Positions 1 through 7,994 of a DNA stretch of 64,000 bases are shown piece by piece. The position numbers and the translations under genes were made by a program. The DNA is from Fusobacterium sp. JB019 (lineage in GTDB: Bacteria > Fusobacteriota > Fusobacteriia > Fusobacteriales > Fusobacteriaceae): positions 62,001 through 126,000 of the forward strand of contig JAUTCN010000004.1 of the NCBI GenBank assembly GCA_030673965.1. Reading direction: 5' to 3'. Each line of letters starts with the position of its first letter. The first letter of the stretch is position 1. Below the pieces are notes generated by a model. It was not told the origin of the DNA and did no database searches. It saw nothing but the letters and a program-made list of their open reading frames with translations.

Positions 1-126
1 TTCTACCTTCCCTCCAGGAAATTCCCAGTAGTTTCCTAGTATCTTTTTGGTAGGCCTTAGAGTACATAAAATTTGACCTTCTTCATTTTCTATTATAGCT
101 CCAACTACTTTTATTATTTTTTCCAT
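1..126 (-). CDS. NUDIX hydrolase (MutT-like), 3' part cut by window edge
   Basis: Only the first 42 codons lie in the window. The visible protein starts MEKIIKVVGAII and reaches NYWEFPGGKVE, which is the beta-strand arrangement of a NUDIX hydrolase up to the first residues of the NUDIX box (GGKVE). Family members of this MutT type hydrolyse oxidised or non-canonical nucleoside triphosphates such as 8-oxo-dGTP; the catalytic REXXEE part lies outside the window. The ATG at 126 is chosen because a GGAGAG ribosome-binding site lies about 8 nt upstream; another ATG 6 bases earlier is too close to it. The gene is divergent from the Cys-rich protein gene and shares a palindromic spacer with it. Confidence 0.85.
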   Translation of the reverse strand, partial: MEKIIKVVGAIIENEEGQILCTLRPTKKILGNYWEFPGGKVE

Positions 127-179
127 AATCATCTCTCCATTAATATTTTTTTATTTTTATTTTATAACACTTTATTTCC

Positions 180-211
180 TTTATCAAATAAAATATATTT
201 TATTTGATAAA
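180..211. promoter_or_regulatory. 32-bp perfect palindrome in a divergent promoter region
   Basis: The left arm TTTATCAAATAAAA (180-193), a TATA centre and the right arm TTTTATTTGATAAA (198-211) are exact reverse complements. The right arm holds TTGATA (204-209), 18 bases before TATAAT (228-233), which makes a plausible promoter for the rightward gene. The left arm holds the same TTGATA on the minus strand, but the matching minus-strand -10 is less clear. It could be an operator for both genes or a cruciform; no terminator role fits, because there is no gene end here. Confidence 0.6.
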
Positions 212-265
212 AAAAATTATTTTATAGTATAATATTATATTGATTAAAAACTAGGAGGACTTTTT

Positions 266-670
266 ATGCTAAAAAATATTGCTAAAAAATATTATCACGA
301 ACAAAATTATAACTGTGCTGAATCTATTTTACTTGCTGTCAATGAATATTATCATCTAAATCTTAAAAAAGATGATTATGAATTTTTAACTGCTTTTGGA
401 GGAGGTCTTGGATGTGAAAGAATCTGTGGAGCTTTAACTGGAGGAATAGCTGCACTAGGAAAGCTTTTTAAAGTTGATAAAGAAACTATGCATACTTTGT
501 CTGCTGAACTTATAAATGATTTTGAAATTCATTTAAATACCAGTATTTGTTTAGAATTAAAAGAAAAATATAGAACAGAAAAATTCCATTGTTTAAAAAC
601 TGTTGAACTTGCAGCAGATGTTTTTGAAAACTTTGTTTCAAAAAATAAAAATTTTCTTAGTATTAGATAA
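266..670 (+). CDS. C_GCAxxG_C_C family (putative redox-active) protein
   Basis: A 134-residue soluble protein with cysteines at 17, 50, 54, 95 and 109 and the core motif GCERICGALTGG at residues 49-60, which matches the C_GCAxxG_C_C family. Members are small, conserved-cysteine proteins of anaerobes thought to be redox-active or metal-binding; no reaction is established. The first cysteine motif NYNCAES and the last Cys before a helical tail fit the family layout. The ATG follows an AGGAGG site at 252-257. It is a single-gene unit ended by a hairpin shared with the convergent chromate transporter genes. Confidence 0.75.
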   Translation: MLKNIAKKYYHEQNYNCAESILLAVNEYYHLNLKKDDYEFLTAFGGGLGCERICGALTGGIAALGKLFKVDKETMHTLSAELINDFEIHLNTSICLELKEKYRTEKFHCLKTVELAADVFENFVSKNKNFLSIR

Positions 671-672
671 AA

Positions 673-699
673 AAAAGCCTTCTTTTAAAGAAGGCTTTT
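673..699. terminator. Bidirectional rho-independent terminator
   Basis: The stem AGCCTTCTTT / AAAGAAGGCT, flanked by A and T runs, lies between the convergent Cys-rich protein gene and the second chromate transporter gene. It overlaps the last codon of the latter. The flanking runs give a U-tract in both directions. Confidence 0.85.
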
Positions 700-1261
700 A
701 TATTATCCCACCGTACACAAAAATTCCTATTATTCCTGAAAGAATTATTACTGTTATTGGGCTTTTTTTAAATTTTTTAAGTATTATATAACAGAATAAA
801 AATATCCAAATAGCTATAATATTTATATCTTTTAAAGCTCCTATTCTCTTGGTTCCCCAGAATGCAACTGTTATTATAGCCGCTCCTGCTGTTCCTATCA
901 AAGCAACAACTACTGGTCTTAAAGTTTCTAAAATCTTCTTTACACTCTCTAAATTTTTATATTTATAATAAAAGTGAGCCAATGTTATTACTATAATACA
1001 AGAAGGAGTTACACATCCTGCTGTAGCAACTACTGCTCCTGGAATTCCTCCTAATTTTGTTCCTACAAATGTCGATGCATTAATTGCAATTGGACCTGGA
1101 GTCATAGAAGCTATAGTTATTAAATCTGTAAATTGATTCATGGTAATCCAATGATTTTGATTTACTAAAATCTGTTCTATTAAGGGTAAAGCTGCGTAAC
1201 CTCCACCTATACTAAATAAACCTATTTGAACAAAACTTAAAAATATTTTAATATACATCAT
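698..1261 (-). CDS. chrA: Chromate transporter family, short-chain subunit (second of pair)
   Basis: A 187-residue hydrophobic protein with the chromate ion transporter (CHR) signature: FSIGGGYAALP near the N terminus, then MTPGPIAINASTFVG and several membrane segments. This is a half-size (short-chain) CHR protein; such proteins are usually encoded as adjacent pairs and are thought to work together as one exporter. Its ATG overlaps the stop of the upstream partner by 4 bases, so the two are probably translated as a coupled pair. In many anaerobes the real substrate of CHR pairs is untested, so chromate efflux is a family-level label only. Confidence 0.85.
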   Translation of the reverse strand: MMYIKIFLSFVQIGLFSIGGGYAALPLIEQILVNQNHWITMNQFTDLITIASMTPGPIAINASTFVGTKLGGIPGAVVATAGCVTPSCIIVITLAHFYYKYKNLESVKKILETLRPVVVALIGTAGAAIITVAFWGTKRIGALKDINIIAIWIFLFCYIILKKFKKSPITVIILSGIIGIFVYGGII

Positions 1262-1797
1262 TTCCTTATCACCCCAATTATCATTGCAATTATTATTATC
1301 AATGCTACATTTACTCTAAAATAATAAGCTGCTAAAAATGCAATTATCATTAAAATTATCATAAATATTTTTTTGCTTTTTAAAATAGTTAGAGTCATAG
1401 TAGATACCACATCAAAAATTACTACAGCAACCCCTGCTTGCATTCCTTTTAAAATTGCATTAACTACTTTATTATCTCTAAAAGCAGAATAAAACATAGA
1501 AACTATTGTTATTATTATTAGTGGTGGTAATACAGTTCCTGAAATAGTAACAAATGCTCCTCTTAACCCTGCTACTCTATATCCTATTAAAATTGAAGTA
1601 TTTACTGCTATTGCCCCTGGTGAAGATTGTCCAATAGCAATTAAATCTAGCATTTCCTTTTCTTCTACCCATCCTAAATCATCTACAAACTTTTTTTTCA
1701 TTAAAGGAACTATTACATAACCTCCTCCAAATGTAAAAGCGCTTAAATAAAAAGTTGATAAAAACAATTTAAAGTATAAATGTTTATTTTTAGTCAT
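1258..1797 (-). CDS. chrA: Chromate transporter family, short-chain subunit (first of pair)
   Basis: A 179-residue membrane protein, the first of two short CHR-family halves. Residues 20-35 carry FTFGGGYVIVPLM, followed by IGQSSPGAIAVNTSILIG, the two diagnostic CHR motifs, and about five further hydrophobic segments. It is homologous to the next gene, consistent with an ancient duplication that gives a two-subunit transporter. An AGGAGAA ribosome-binding site lies just upstream of the ATG, and a GTTAT/ATAAC inverted repeat sits in the AT-rich leader. Substrate cannot be read from the sequence. Confidence 0.85.
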   Translation of the reverse strand: MTKNKHLYFKLFLSTFYLSAFTFGGGYVIVPLMKKKFVDDLGWVEEKEMLDLIAIGQSSPGAIAVNTSILIGYRVAGLRGAFVTISGTVLPPLIIITIVSMFYSAFRDNKVVNAILKGMQAGVAVVIFDVVSTMTLTILKSKKIFMIILMIIAFLAAYYFRVNVALIIIIAMIIGVIRK

Positions 1798-1862
1798 TAA
1801 TATTCTCCTATAATTGTTATATAATAACTATTATACCTTAATTAGATATATTTACAAAATAA

Positions 1863-1894
1863 AAAAGAAAGTTATAATCTATAACTTTCTTTTT
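1863..1894 (-). terminator. Rho-independent terminator of the AGCS symporter gene
   Basis: The stem AGAAAGTTAT / ATAACTTTCT with a 5-base loop lies directly downstream of the symporter stop codon. It is flanked by A and T runs, so it may also stop transcripts from the other strand. Confidence 0.85.
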
Positions 1895-1897
1895 ATA

Positions 1898-3394
1898 TTA
1901 ATTTTTTTTTAAAAATTTACCTTCATAATCTTTTAAACTATCTATTGCTTGAGAAGATAAAGGTAAAATAGCCATAATATTAAATACTGTCATTAAGGCA
2001 ACTCCTAAATCTCCTAAATTCCAAACCCAAGTATACTGAGCTATTCCCCCGAAAAATAACATTACAATCATAAATACTCTATAAATATTTTGTGATTTCC
2101 AGTTATCTCCAAACAAAAAAGCTATATTTCCTCTAGCATAAAATGTTAATCCTAAAAATGTACTAAAACTAAATAAAAATAAAATTATAGCTATAAATAC
2201 AACTCCTATTTCTCCTATATGATATCTCATGGCTTCTTGCAATAAATCCATACCCATAAGCCCTTGCATTTTTTCACTAGGAACTAATAAAATTATGAAT
2301 GCTGAACAACTACAAATAAACAAAGTGTCTATAAAAACTCCTAACGATTGTATTAAACCTTGTTTAGCTGGATGATCAATGTCAGCTGCTGCTGCTGCAC
2401 AAGGAGCTGATCCTGATCCTGCTTCATTAGAAAATAATCCTCTTTTAACTCCGTTCATTAAAACTGCTCCAAATCCTCCTGCAACTACTTGCTTAAATCC
2501 CAAAGCTTGGCTAACTATCTCTTTGAACATATTTGGAATGAATGCTATATTCTTCAATAAAATAAAAATTGTTATTAATAAATATAATCCTGCCATAATA
2601 GGAACTATTTTATCTAAAATATTAACTACAGCTTCTTTTTTAAATATAACAATTGTAGATAACATAACTAATAACATAGTTGTGTACAAAGGAGAAATCC
2701 CAAATGCATTATCAAATGATTGAGAAACTGAATTTGCAACTATTTGGCTTATCCCTCCCCAACAAATTAAAGCTGATACTGCAAACAAAACTGCTATTAT
2801 TTTAAAACCTGAAGCCTTTCTAAATATTTCTCCACTATTTGTAAATAATTTATTTTCTTCATTTATTTCTGTTTTATTGATGTCATTTTTTTCTAACTTT
2901 GTAGTTAATGTCATTCTCTTTATATAGTAAGCTGGTCCTCCTCTAAAGCCACCATATAATGGGTCTTTTTCTTTATATATTTGTGCTAATGTTGACTCTA
3001 TAAAAGCTGTTGCTGAACCAAGTAAAGCTACTATCCACATCCAAAATACTGCTCCTGCTCCACCAAAAGTTATTGCTGCTGCAACTCCTGCTAAATTTCC
3101 CATTCCTACTCTTGTGGCTGTAGCAACGATTAAAGCTTGAAGACCTGAAATACTTTTAGAATCTTTTGTCTTTTTAGGTTCTGTTACAACTTTTAACATT
3201 TGAGGAAATAATCTAAATGGTAAAAATCTAGTTTTTAAAGTAAAATATATTCCAGATGGTAATAACAATAAAACTATTACACTCAACCCTATTTTTACAT
3301 CTCCTAGAGTTAAAACTACCATATCTCCCCATAAAAATTTATTCAAAGCATCTATTATATTAATAAACACCTTTGCTACTATATTTTCTCCCAT
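1898..3394 (-). CDS. AGCS-family sodium:alanine/glycine symporter
   Basis: A 498-residue polytopic membrane protein of the alanine or glycine:cation symporter family. Diagnostic motifs are YGGFRGGPAYYIKR in the first third, the glycine-rich ATRVGMGNLAGVA, and GLFSNEAGSGSAPCAAAAA in the middle. These proteins import alanine or glycine with Na+ (sometimes H+). A hydrophilic stretch around residues 170-195 (rich in K, E and N) forms a longer loop than usual. It is transcribed alone, from a good promoter that overlaps the end of hydE, and ends at a hairpin. A Na+-driven importer fits an organism that exports Na+ through the decarboxylase encoded downstream. Confidence 0.92.
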   Translation of the reverse strand: MGENIVAKVFINIIDALNKFLWGDMVVLTLGDVKIGLSVIVLLLLPSGIYFTLKTRFLPFRLFPQMLKVVTEPKKTKDSKSISGLQALIVATATRVGMGNLAGVAAAITFGGAGAVFWMWIVALLGSATAFIESTLAQIYKEKDPLYGGFRGGPAYYIKRMTLTTKLEKNDINKTEINEENKLFTNSGEIFRKASGFKIIAVLFAVSALICWGGISQIVANSVSQSFDNAFGISPLYTTMLLVMLSTIVIFKKEAVVNILDKIVPIMAGLYLLITIFILLKNIAFIPNMFKEIVSQALGFKQVVAGGFGAVLMNGVKRGLFSNEAGSGSAPCAAAAADIDHPAKQGLIQSLGVFIDTLFICSCSAFIILLVPSEKMQGLMGMDLLQEAMRYHIGEIGVVFIAIILFLFSFSTFLGLTFYARGNIAFLFGDNWKSQNIYRVFMIVMLFFGGIAQYTWVWNLGDLGVALMTVFNIMAILPLSSQAIDSLKDYEGKFLKKN

Positions 3395-3469
3395 TAAGCT
3401 TCCACCTTTTCAATTTTTTTTAAACATTTTTAATTTTTAATTTTTAATGTTTTTTTTATATATAAAGAA

Positions 3470-3499
3470 AGTATACACTAGAGCCCCTCACAAAGTCAA
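3470..3499 (-). promoter_or_regulatory. Promoter of the AGCS symporter gene
   Basis: On the minus strand TTGACT (3494-3499), an 18-base spacer and TATACT (3470-3475) form a near-consensus sigma-70-type promoter. It lies between the hydE stop codon and the symporter start and would give a leader of about 70 bases. Confidence 0.7.
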
Positions 3500-3508
3500 G
3501 GAAGATGT

Positions 3509-4612
3509 TTAACTTTTTTTGTTTAATTTTTTTTGTAATCTTTCAAAGTAGTGAGGTGAATCTCCTTTTTGAAAATAACCCACCTCTTCTCCCATTTCTT
3601 TTAAATTTTTTTCAAGTGAATATTTAACTTCTTTTGAATTGTCTTTAACTCCTGGCTTTCCGTCATATAAATTATAATTCTTTCTAGCTTCTATTTTTGT
3701 TGTATTTGGCATTATTACATTGGCCCCTGCTTTTATACCTTTTTCTCTCCCTTTTTCATCTAAAACTTGTAACGCTGTTGTTGCAGCAATGTTTATATCC
3801 TTAAGAAAAATTCTACAAATTGCTATCATTTTTAAAGATAACTCCAATCTTCTTTCTTCAGAAATAATATCATTTTTAAACTCTTTACCCATAGGGGTAT
3901 CCTCATGTAATATATATGGTCCCATTCCTATCATATCTAAATCTATTTCTTTAAAAAATAAAATATCATTTACTAAATCTTCTGGAGTTTGACCTGGAAT
4001 TCCAATCATAACACCACTTCCTACTTGATATCCTGCTTTTTTTAAATCCTTTAAAGCTTTTAATCTTTTTTCATAAGAATGTAAGTTGTCATCATAATGT
4101 ATCTTTTTAAATAATTCTTTATTTGTTGTTTCTATTCTTAAAAGATATCTACTTGCTCCTGCATTAAACCATTTTTTATAAGTTTCATAATTTTGCTCCC
4201 CTAAAGAAAGAGTTATCCCCATATCTAGTTCAGAAAGATTCTGAATTCTTTTAATTATATCTTCTATAAAATTAATATGCTCTTTATCTATTCTTTCTCC
4301 AGCTTGAATGGCCATAGAAGCATAACCATTTTTATAAATTAATTTAGCCGATTCAATAATATCTTCCTTAGTTAAGGAAAATCTTTCAACTTTTTTATTA
4401 TCTTTTCTTATTCCACAATACTTACAATTTTTTATACAAATATTACTGCATTCAATTAGACCTCGATAGAAAACTTTATTCCCTCTATGCTTTAACTTTA
4501 TTTCGTAAGCTTTCTTAAAAAGTTTATCTAAATCTTCCCTATTATCTATCAACATCAATTTTAATAAATCTTCTTTTTCTAATTGATTCTTATTTAATAT
4601 ATCTTCTATCAT
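3509..4612 (-). CDS. hydE: [FeFe]-hydrogenase maturase HydE (radical SAM)
   Basis: A 367-residue radical SAM protein. The motif C59-IKN-C63-KY-C66 is the CX3CX2C site that binds the SAM-cleaving [4Fe-4S] cluster, preceded by the HydE-typical YRGLIE. The SGVMIGIPGQTPEDL and GMGPYILHEDTPM stretches are also typical of HydE. HydE acts in the cytoplasm with HydG and HydF to build the diiron subcluster of the H-cluster. No hydF, hydG or hydrogenase structural gene lies in the window, so the maturation genes are scattered. The close relative PylB is less likely because no pyrrolysine genes are nearby. The ATG is preceded by AAGGAGGG. Confidence 0.9.
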   Translation of the reverse strand: MIEDILNKNQLEKEDLLKLMLIDNREDLDKLFKKAYEIKLKHRGNKVFYRGLIECSNICIKNCKYCGIRKDNKKVERFSLTKEDIIESAKLIYKNGYASMAIQAGERIDKEHINFIEDIIKRIQNLSELDMGITLSLGEQNYETYKKWFNAGASRYLLRIETTNKELFKKIHYDDNLHSYEKRLKALKDLKKAGYQVGSGVMIGIPGQTPEDLVNDILFFKEIDLDMIGMGPYILHEDTPMGKEFKNDIISEERRLELSLKMIAICRIFLKDINIAATTALQVLDEKGREKGIKAGANVIMPNTTKIEARKNYNLYDGKPGVKDNSKEVKYSLEKNLKEMGEEVGYFQKGDSPHYFERLQKKLNKKS

Positions 4613-4702
4613 TTTTCCCTCCTTAAACTAAAACTATAATAGTTACATCATAACATTTTTTAATCTTTTTATAAATTTATTTGAAAAAAAAATATCTATA
4701 TG

Positions 4703-4733
4703 TTAAACTCTATACATATAGGGGTATACCCTA
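4703..4733 (+). promoter_or_regulatory. Candidate metal-responsive promoter/operator of the P-type ATPase gene
   Basis: The inverted repeat TAGGG-gtata-CCCTA (4719-4733) is the only G/C-rich patch in a long A/T spacer. It overlaps a possible -10 (TATACC, 4725-4730) with TTAAAC at 4703-4708 as -35. The G-run/C-run dyad resembles CsoR-type operators; no regulator gene is adjacent. Confidence 0.4.
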
Positions 4734-4753
4734 ACAAAAATGGAGGTTGATTT

Positions 4754-6907
4754 ATGAATTTAGAATTAAATATAAACAATTTAAATTGCGCTCATTGCGG
4801 TCATAAAATTGAAACTGCTATCGCAAAGTTACCTGATGTTGAAAAATGTTATTTAAATTTCTATATAAAAAAAATAACATTAACAGTTGATAAAAATGTA
4901 AACATAAAAGATTTACTGAAAGAAATTAATTTGATAGCAAATAAAATAGAATATGGTGTTAGTTTTACCTCTAATAATTCTGAAGAAACTAATTGTAATT
5001 ATCCTGAAGAATGTAAGTGCTCTGACACGCATAATAAAGGCTCTAATTTTAAAAATTATTCTTATGACAAGCATAAAATTAATAATTTAATCTTAGTAAT
5101 AGCTACAATAAGTTTAGTTTTATCTTTATTTTTCCCTTTTAGTGTATATAAAAAATTAATTTTAATTATTATATACTTTTTAGTTGGATATGACATACTA
5201 TGGAAATCTATTCTAAATTTAAAAAATAAAAATTTTTTAGACGAAAATTTCTTAATGTCTCTAGCTACTATTGGAGCTATTTCTATAGGAGAGTATACTG
5301 AAGCTATTGGTGTTATGATTTTTTATAAGATTGGAGAATATTTTCAAGAAAAAGCAGTAGGAAATTCTAAGAAATCTATAGAATCTCTTTTAAAACTAAA
5401 AAATATCACTGCAAATTTAAAAGACATATCAGGAGAAACTAAAAAAGTTAGACCTGAAGCACTAAAAAAAGATGATATTATAATTGTTAAAGTTGGAGAA
5501 AGTATTCCTGTAGATGGAATAATTATTAAAGGTAGTTCTAGTCTTAATAGTGCTGCATTAACTGGAGAATCCTTACCTATTTCTGTCCAGATAGGAACAG
5601 AAGTTTTAAGCGGAAATATTAATCTTGAAGAAATTCTAGAAATTAAGGTTTTAAGAGAATATAAAAATTCTGCAATTAGTAAAATTATTAAAATGGTTGA
5701 AGAATCTAATTCTAAAAAATCTGAAATTGATAAATTTATAACTAAATTTGCTAAATATTATACACCTATTGTAGTTTCTTCAGCAGTTTTTATTGCTTTA
5801 ATAATCCCATTATTTCTAGGAGATTTTCAACTTTGGTTTAAAAAAGCTTTGATTTTTCTAGTTATATCTTGCCCTTGTGCACTTGTGTTATCTGTCCCTT
5901 TAACTTTTTTTAGTAGTATTGGTCTATGTTCTAAAAGAGGGATTTTAGTAAAAGGTGCTAATTATTTAGAAAGATTAAACAAAATTGATTCTATTATTTT
6001 TGATAAAACTGGAACTCTTACTAAAGGAACTTTTAAAATAGATGAGATTATCCATATAAATTCTTCTAAAAATGAAGTTTTAGAAATTGCTAAAGCTGGA
6101 GAAATTTACTCTAATCATCCTCTAGCTAAATCAATACTTAATTATAATACTTTTAAAATAAATGAAAACAATATAAATAATTACAAAGAAATTTCTGGAA
6201 AAGGAATCTCTTGCACCTATAAAAACGATTCTATTCTAGTTGGAAATAAAAAATTAATGGATACTTTTAATATAAATTATAATCATATAAATTTATTGGA
6301 AAATAACTCTAATGTTTTTATTGCTAAAAATAATAATTTAATTGGAATAATTAAATTTTCAGATGAAATAAAAGAAGATGCTACAAAAACAATTAATTTT
6401 TTAAAAGATATCGATATTTCTTCATATCTTTTAACTGGAGATAATAAAAATATTGGAGAAAAAGTTGGTTCTAAAATAGGCTTTAAGAAAGAAAATATTT
6501 TTACCAATCTTTTACCTGAAAATAAAGTTTCTATTTTAACAAAAATAAAAGATAAAAGTAAGGGTACTATTTTTGTTGGTGATGGTATAAATGATGCTCC
6601 TTCTTTAAATTTAGCTGATATTGGTATTGCTATGGGAGGAATTGGAAGTGATATTGCTGTAGAATCTGCTGATATTGTATTAATTAACGATGAGCCTTCT
6701 AAAATTATTGAGTTATTAAAGATAGTTAAAATAAATAAAAAAATCGTTATTCAAAATATTACATTTTCTTTAGGAGTCAAATTTATTGTAATGCTTCTTG
6801 GGATTATGGGGTTAGCCAACATATGGATGGCAATATTTGCTGATGTTGGAGTTTCACTAATTGCAGTTTTAAATGCTTCTAGAATATTAAAGATAAAAAA
6901 GTTATAA
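4754..6907 (+). CDS. cadA: Heavy-metal P1B-type ATPase (Zn/Cd/Pb exporter type)
   Basis: A 717-residue P-type ATPase. An HMA domain with C12-AH-C15 is followed by a second Cys/His-rich patch (residues ~75-95, with NCNYPEEC and KCSDTH). The membrane metal site is C373-P-C375, the phosphorylation loop begins at D417 (DKTGT), and the hinge is VGDGINDAPSL. The CPC motif and overall length fit ZntA/CadA-type exporters of Zn2+, Cd2+ or Pb2+. Copper ATPases also use CPC, so the metal is inferred from the overall resemblance and the second Cys patch. It acts in the inner membrane. It is a single gene with a G/C-rich dyad at its promoter and a terminator after it. Confidence 0.88.
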   Translation: MNLELNINNLNCAHCGHKIETAIAKLPDVEKCYLNFYIKKITLTVDKNVNIKDLLKEINLIANKIEYGVSFTSNNSEETNCNYPEECKCSDTHNKGSNFKNYSYDKHKINNLILVIATISLVLSLFFPFSVYKKLILIIIYFLVGYDILWKSILNLKNKNFLDENFLMSLATIGAISIGEYTEAIGVMIFYKIGEYFQEKAVGNSKKSIESLLKLKNITANLKDISGETKKVRPEALKKDDIIIVKVGESIPVDGIIIKGSSSLNSAALTGESLPISVQIGTEVLSGNINLEEILEIKVLREYKNSAISKIIKMVEESNSKKSEIDKFITKFAKYYTPIVVSSAVFIALIIPLFLGDFQLWFKKALIFLVISCPCALVLSVPLTFFSSIGLCSKRGILVKGANYLERLNKIDSIIFDKTGTLTKGTFKIDEIIHINSSKNEVLEIAKAGEIYSNHPLAKSILNYNTFKINENNINNYKEISGKGISCTYKNDSILVGNKKLMDTFNINYNHINLLENNSNVFIAKNNNLIGIIKFSDEIKEDATKTINFLKDIDISSYLLTGDNKNIGEKVGSKIGFKKENIFTNLLPENKVSILTKIKDKSKGTIFVGDGINDAPSLNLADIGIAMGGIGSDIAVESADIVLINDEPSKIIELLKIVKINKKIVIQNITFSLGVKFIVMLLGIMGLANIWMAIFADVGVSLIAVLNASRILKIKKL

Positions 6908-6945
6908 TTTATGATATAATACATATATTAGTTCAGAATATATAT

Positions 6946-6975
6946 AAATTCCTGCCTAATGCAGGAATTTTTTTT
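6946..6975 (+). terminator. Terminator hairpin between cadA and holA
   Basis: The stem AATTCCTGC / GCAGGAATT with loop CTAAT is followed by a run of T that abuts the holA ribosome-binding site (AGGAGG, 6976-6981). A TATAAT sits upstream of the hairpin (6915-6920), so the hairpin may lie inside the holA leader. Confidence 0.8.
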
Positions 6976-6989
6976 AGGAGGTTATAATT

Positions 6990-7976
6990 TTGATTTATTT
7001 TTTATATGGAGATATTCCCTTACAACTTAAATATGAAGTTTTAATTAATAAATTACGGAAAGAACATCATAATTTCCCAGAGAAAATTTTTGATGCATCT
7101 CAAGATGATATGGAATTTATTTTCCAAGCGTTATCATCTAATAATATGTTTATACCTCTGGAACTTATTGTTATTAAAAATTTAGATAAAATTAAAAATC
7201 TATCTAAATTTTTTAAAGGATTAAAAGAATTTAATTATTCTAAAAAGATTGTAATTTTAATGTATAATGAATTTTTTAATGATTTTGGCACAGTTCAAAA
7301 TGAGGTCTCTAAAACAATTTTAAAGTCTGCTGAAAAAATTTGTAAATTAGTTTCTGCTAGAAAAGCTGATGAAAAAAAATCACTCTTATTCTATATCAAA
7401 GAAAAACTTAATTGTTCTGATTATGATGCTGAAAAATTTTTAGAAATGATTGGAGAAGACTTTATTAAATTAAAAAATGAAATCAATAAAGTCAATAATT
7501 TTTTCAATAGAAATCCTTTTAATTTAGAAAAAGCTATTCCTATTTTATCAATAAATAAAGAATTTAATTTAAATCTATTATGCCAAGAATTAATATATAA
7601 AAAGAAACATAAAAATTTAATTTTAAATTTAAAAAGCACAAAAAATTATATGCTTTTTTTGAATATAATTTCAGAAGAAATAACAATCTTAATGAAATTA
7701 AAAAATTTAGAAGAACGAGGAATTATTAGCTCTAATATAAATTTTAATTTATTTAAAAATAAAATTTATCCTACAATAAAAGAAATATTTAAAAATAAAA
7801 ATCGTTATATGCATCCTTATCCTTTATTTCTTAAATTTCAATATTTAAAACTTTTTGAATTTAATTTTTTAGAAAAAAAATTAAATGAATGTTTAGAAGC
7901 TGAATTTAATTTTAAATCTGGCTTAACAGAAGGCTTCTCTTCTATTGAATTATTTATAATAAATTTTAATAACTAA
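6990..7976 (+). CDS. holA: DNA polymerase III delta subunit
   Basis: A 328-residue protein beginning MIYFLYGDIPLQLKYEV, matching the N-terminal AAA+ fold of HolA with the degenerate phosphate-binding region (FLYGD). The acidic/lysine-rich middle contains the usual DAEKFLEMIGEDFIKLKNEINK helix region. The delta subunit opens the beta sliding clamp as part of the clamp-loader complex. The start is TTG: the AGGAGG at 6976-6981 lies 8 bases before it and no ATG fits better. The sequence is very Lys/Asn/Ile-rich, as expected for this genome, so the homology is weak in the C-terminal half. Confidence 0.85.
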   Translation: MIYFLYGDIPLQLKYEVLINKLRKEHHNFPEKIFDASQDDMEFIFQALSSNNMFIPLELIVIKNLDKIKNLSKFFKGLKEFNYSKKIVILMYNEFFNDFGTVQNEVSKTILKSAEKICKLVSARKADEKKSLLFYIKEKLNCSDYDAEKFLEMIGEDFIKLKNEINKVNNFFNRNPFNLEKAIPILSINKEFNLNLLCQELIYKKKHKNLILNLKSTKNYMLFLNIISEEITILMKLKNLEERGIISSNINFNLFKNKIYPTIKEIFKNKNRYMHPYPLFLKFQYLKLFEFNFLEKKLNECLEAEFNFKSGLTEGFSSIELFIINFNN

Positions 7977-7994
7977 ATAAAAGGACGGTAATTT

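Noticed and set aside
3421-3450. Repeated AATTTTT units forming a weak hairpin upstream of the AGCS symporter gene
   Set aside because: It is pure A/T sequence with no G/C clamp, in a leader rather than at a gene end. Chance is a sufficient explanation in this genome.
3509-4612. Call as biotin synthase BioB, which would complete the biotin operon
   Set aside because: The sequence has HydE features (YRGLIE before the cluster motif and GMGPYILHEDTP) and lacks BioB hallmarks.
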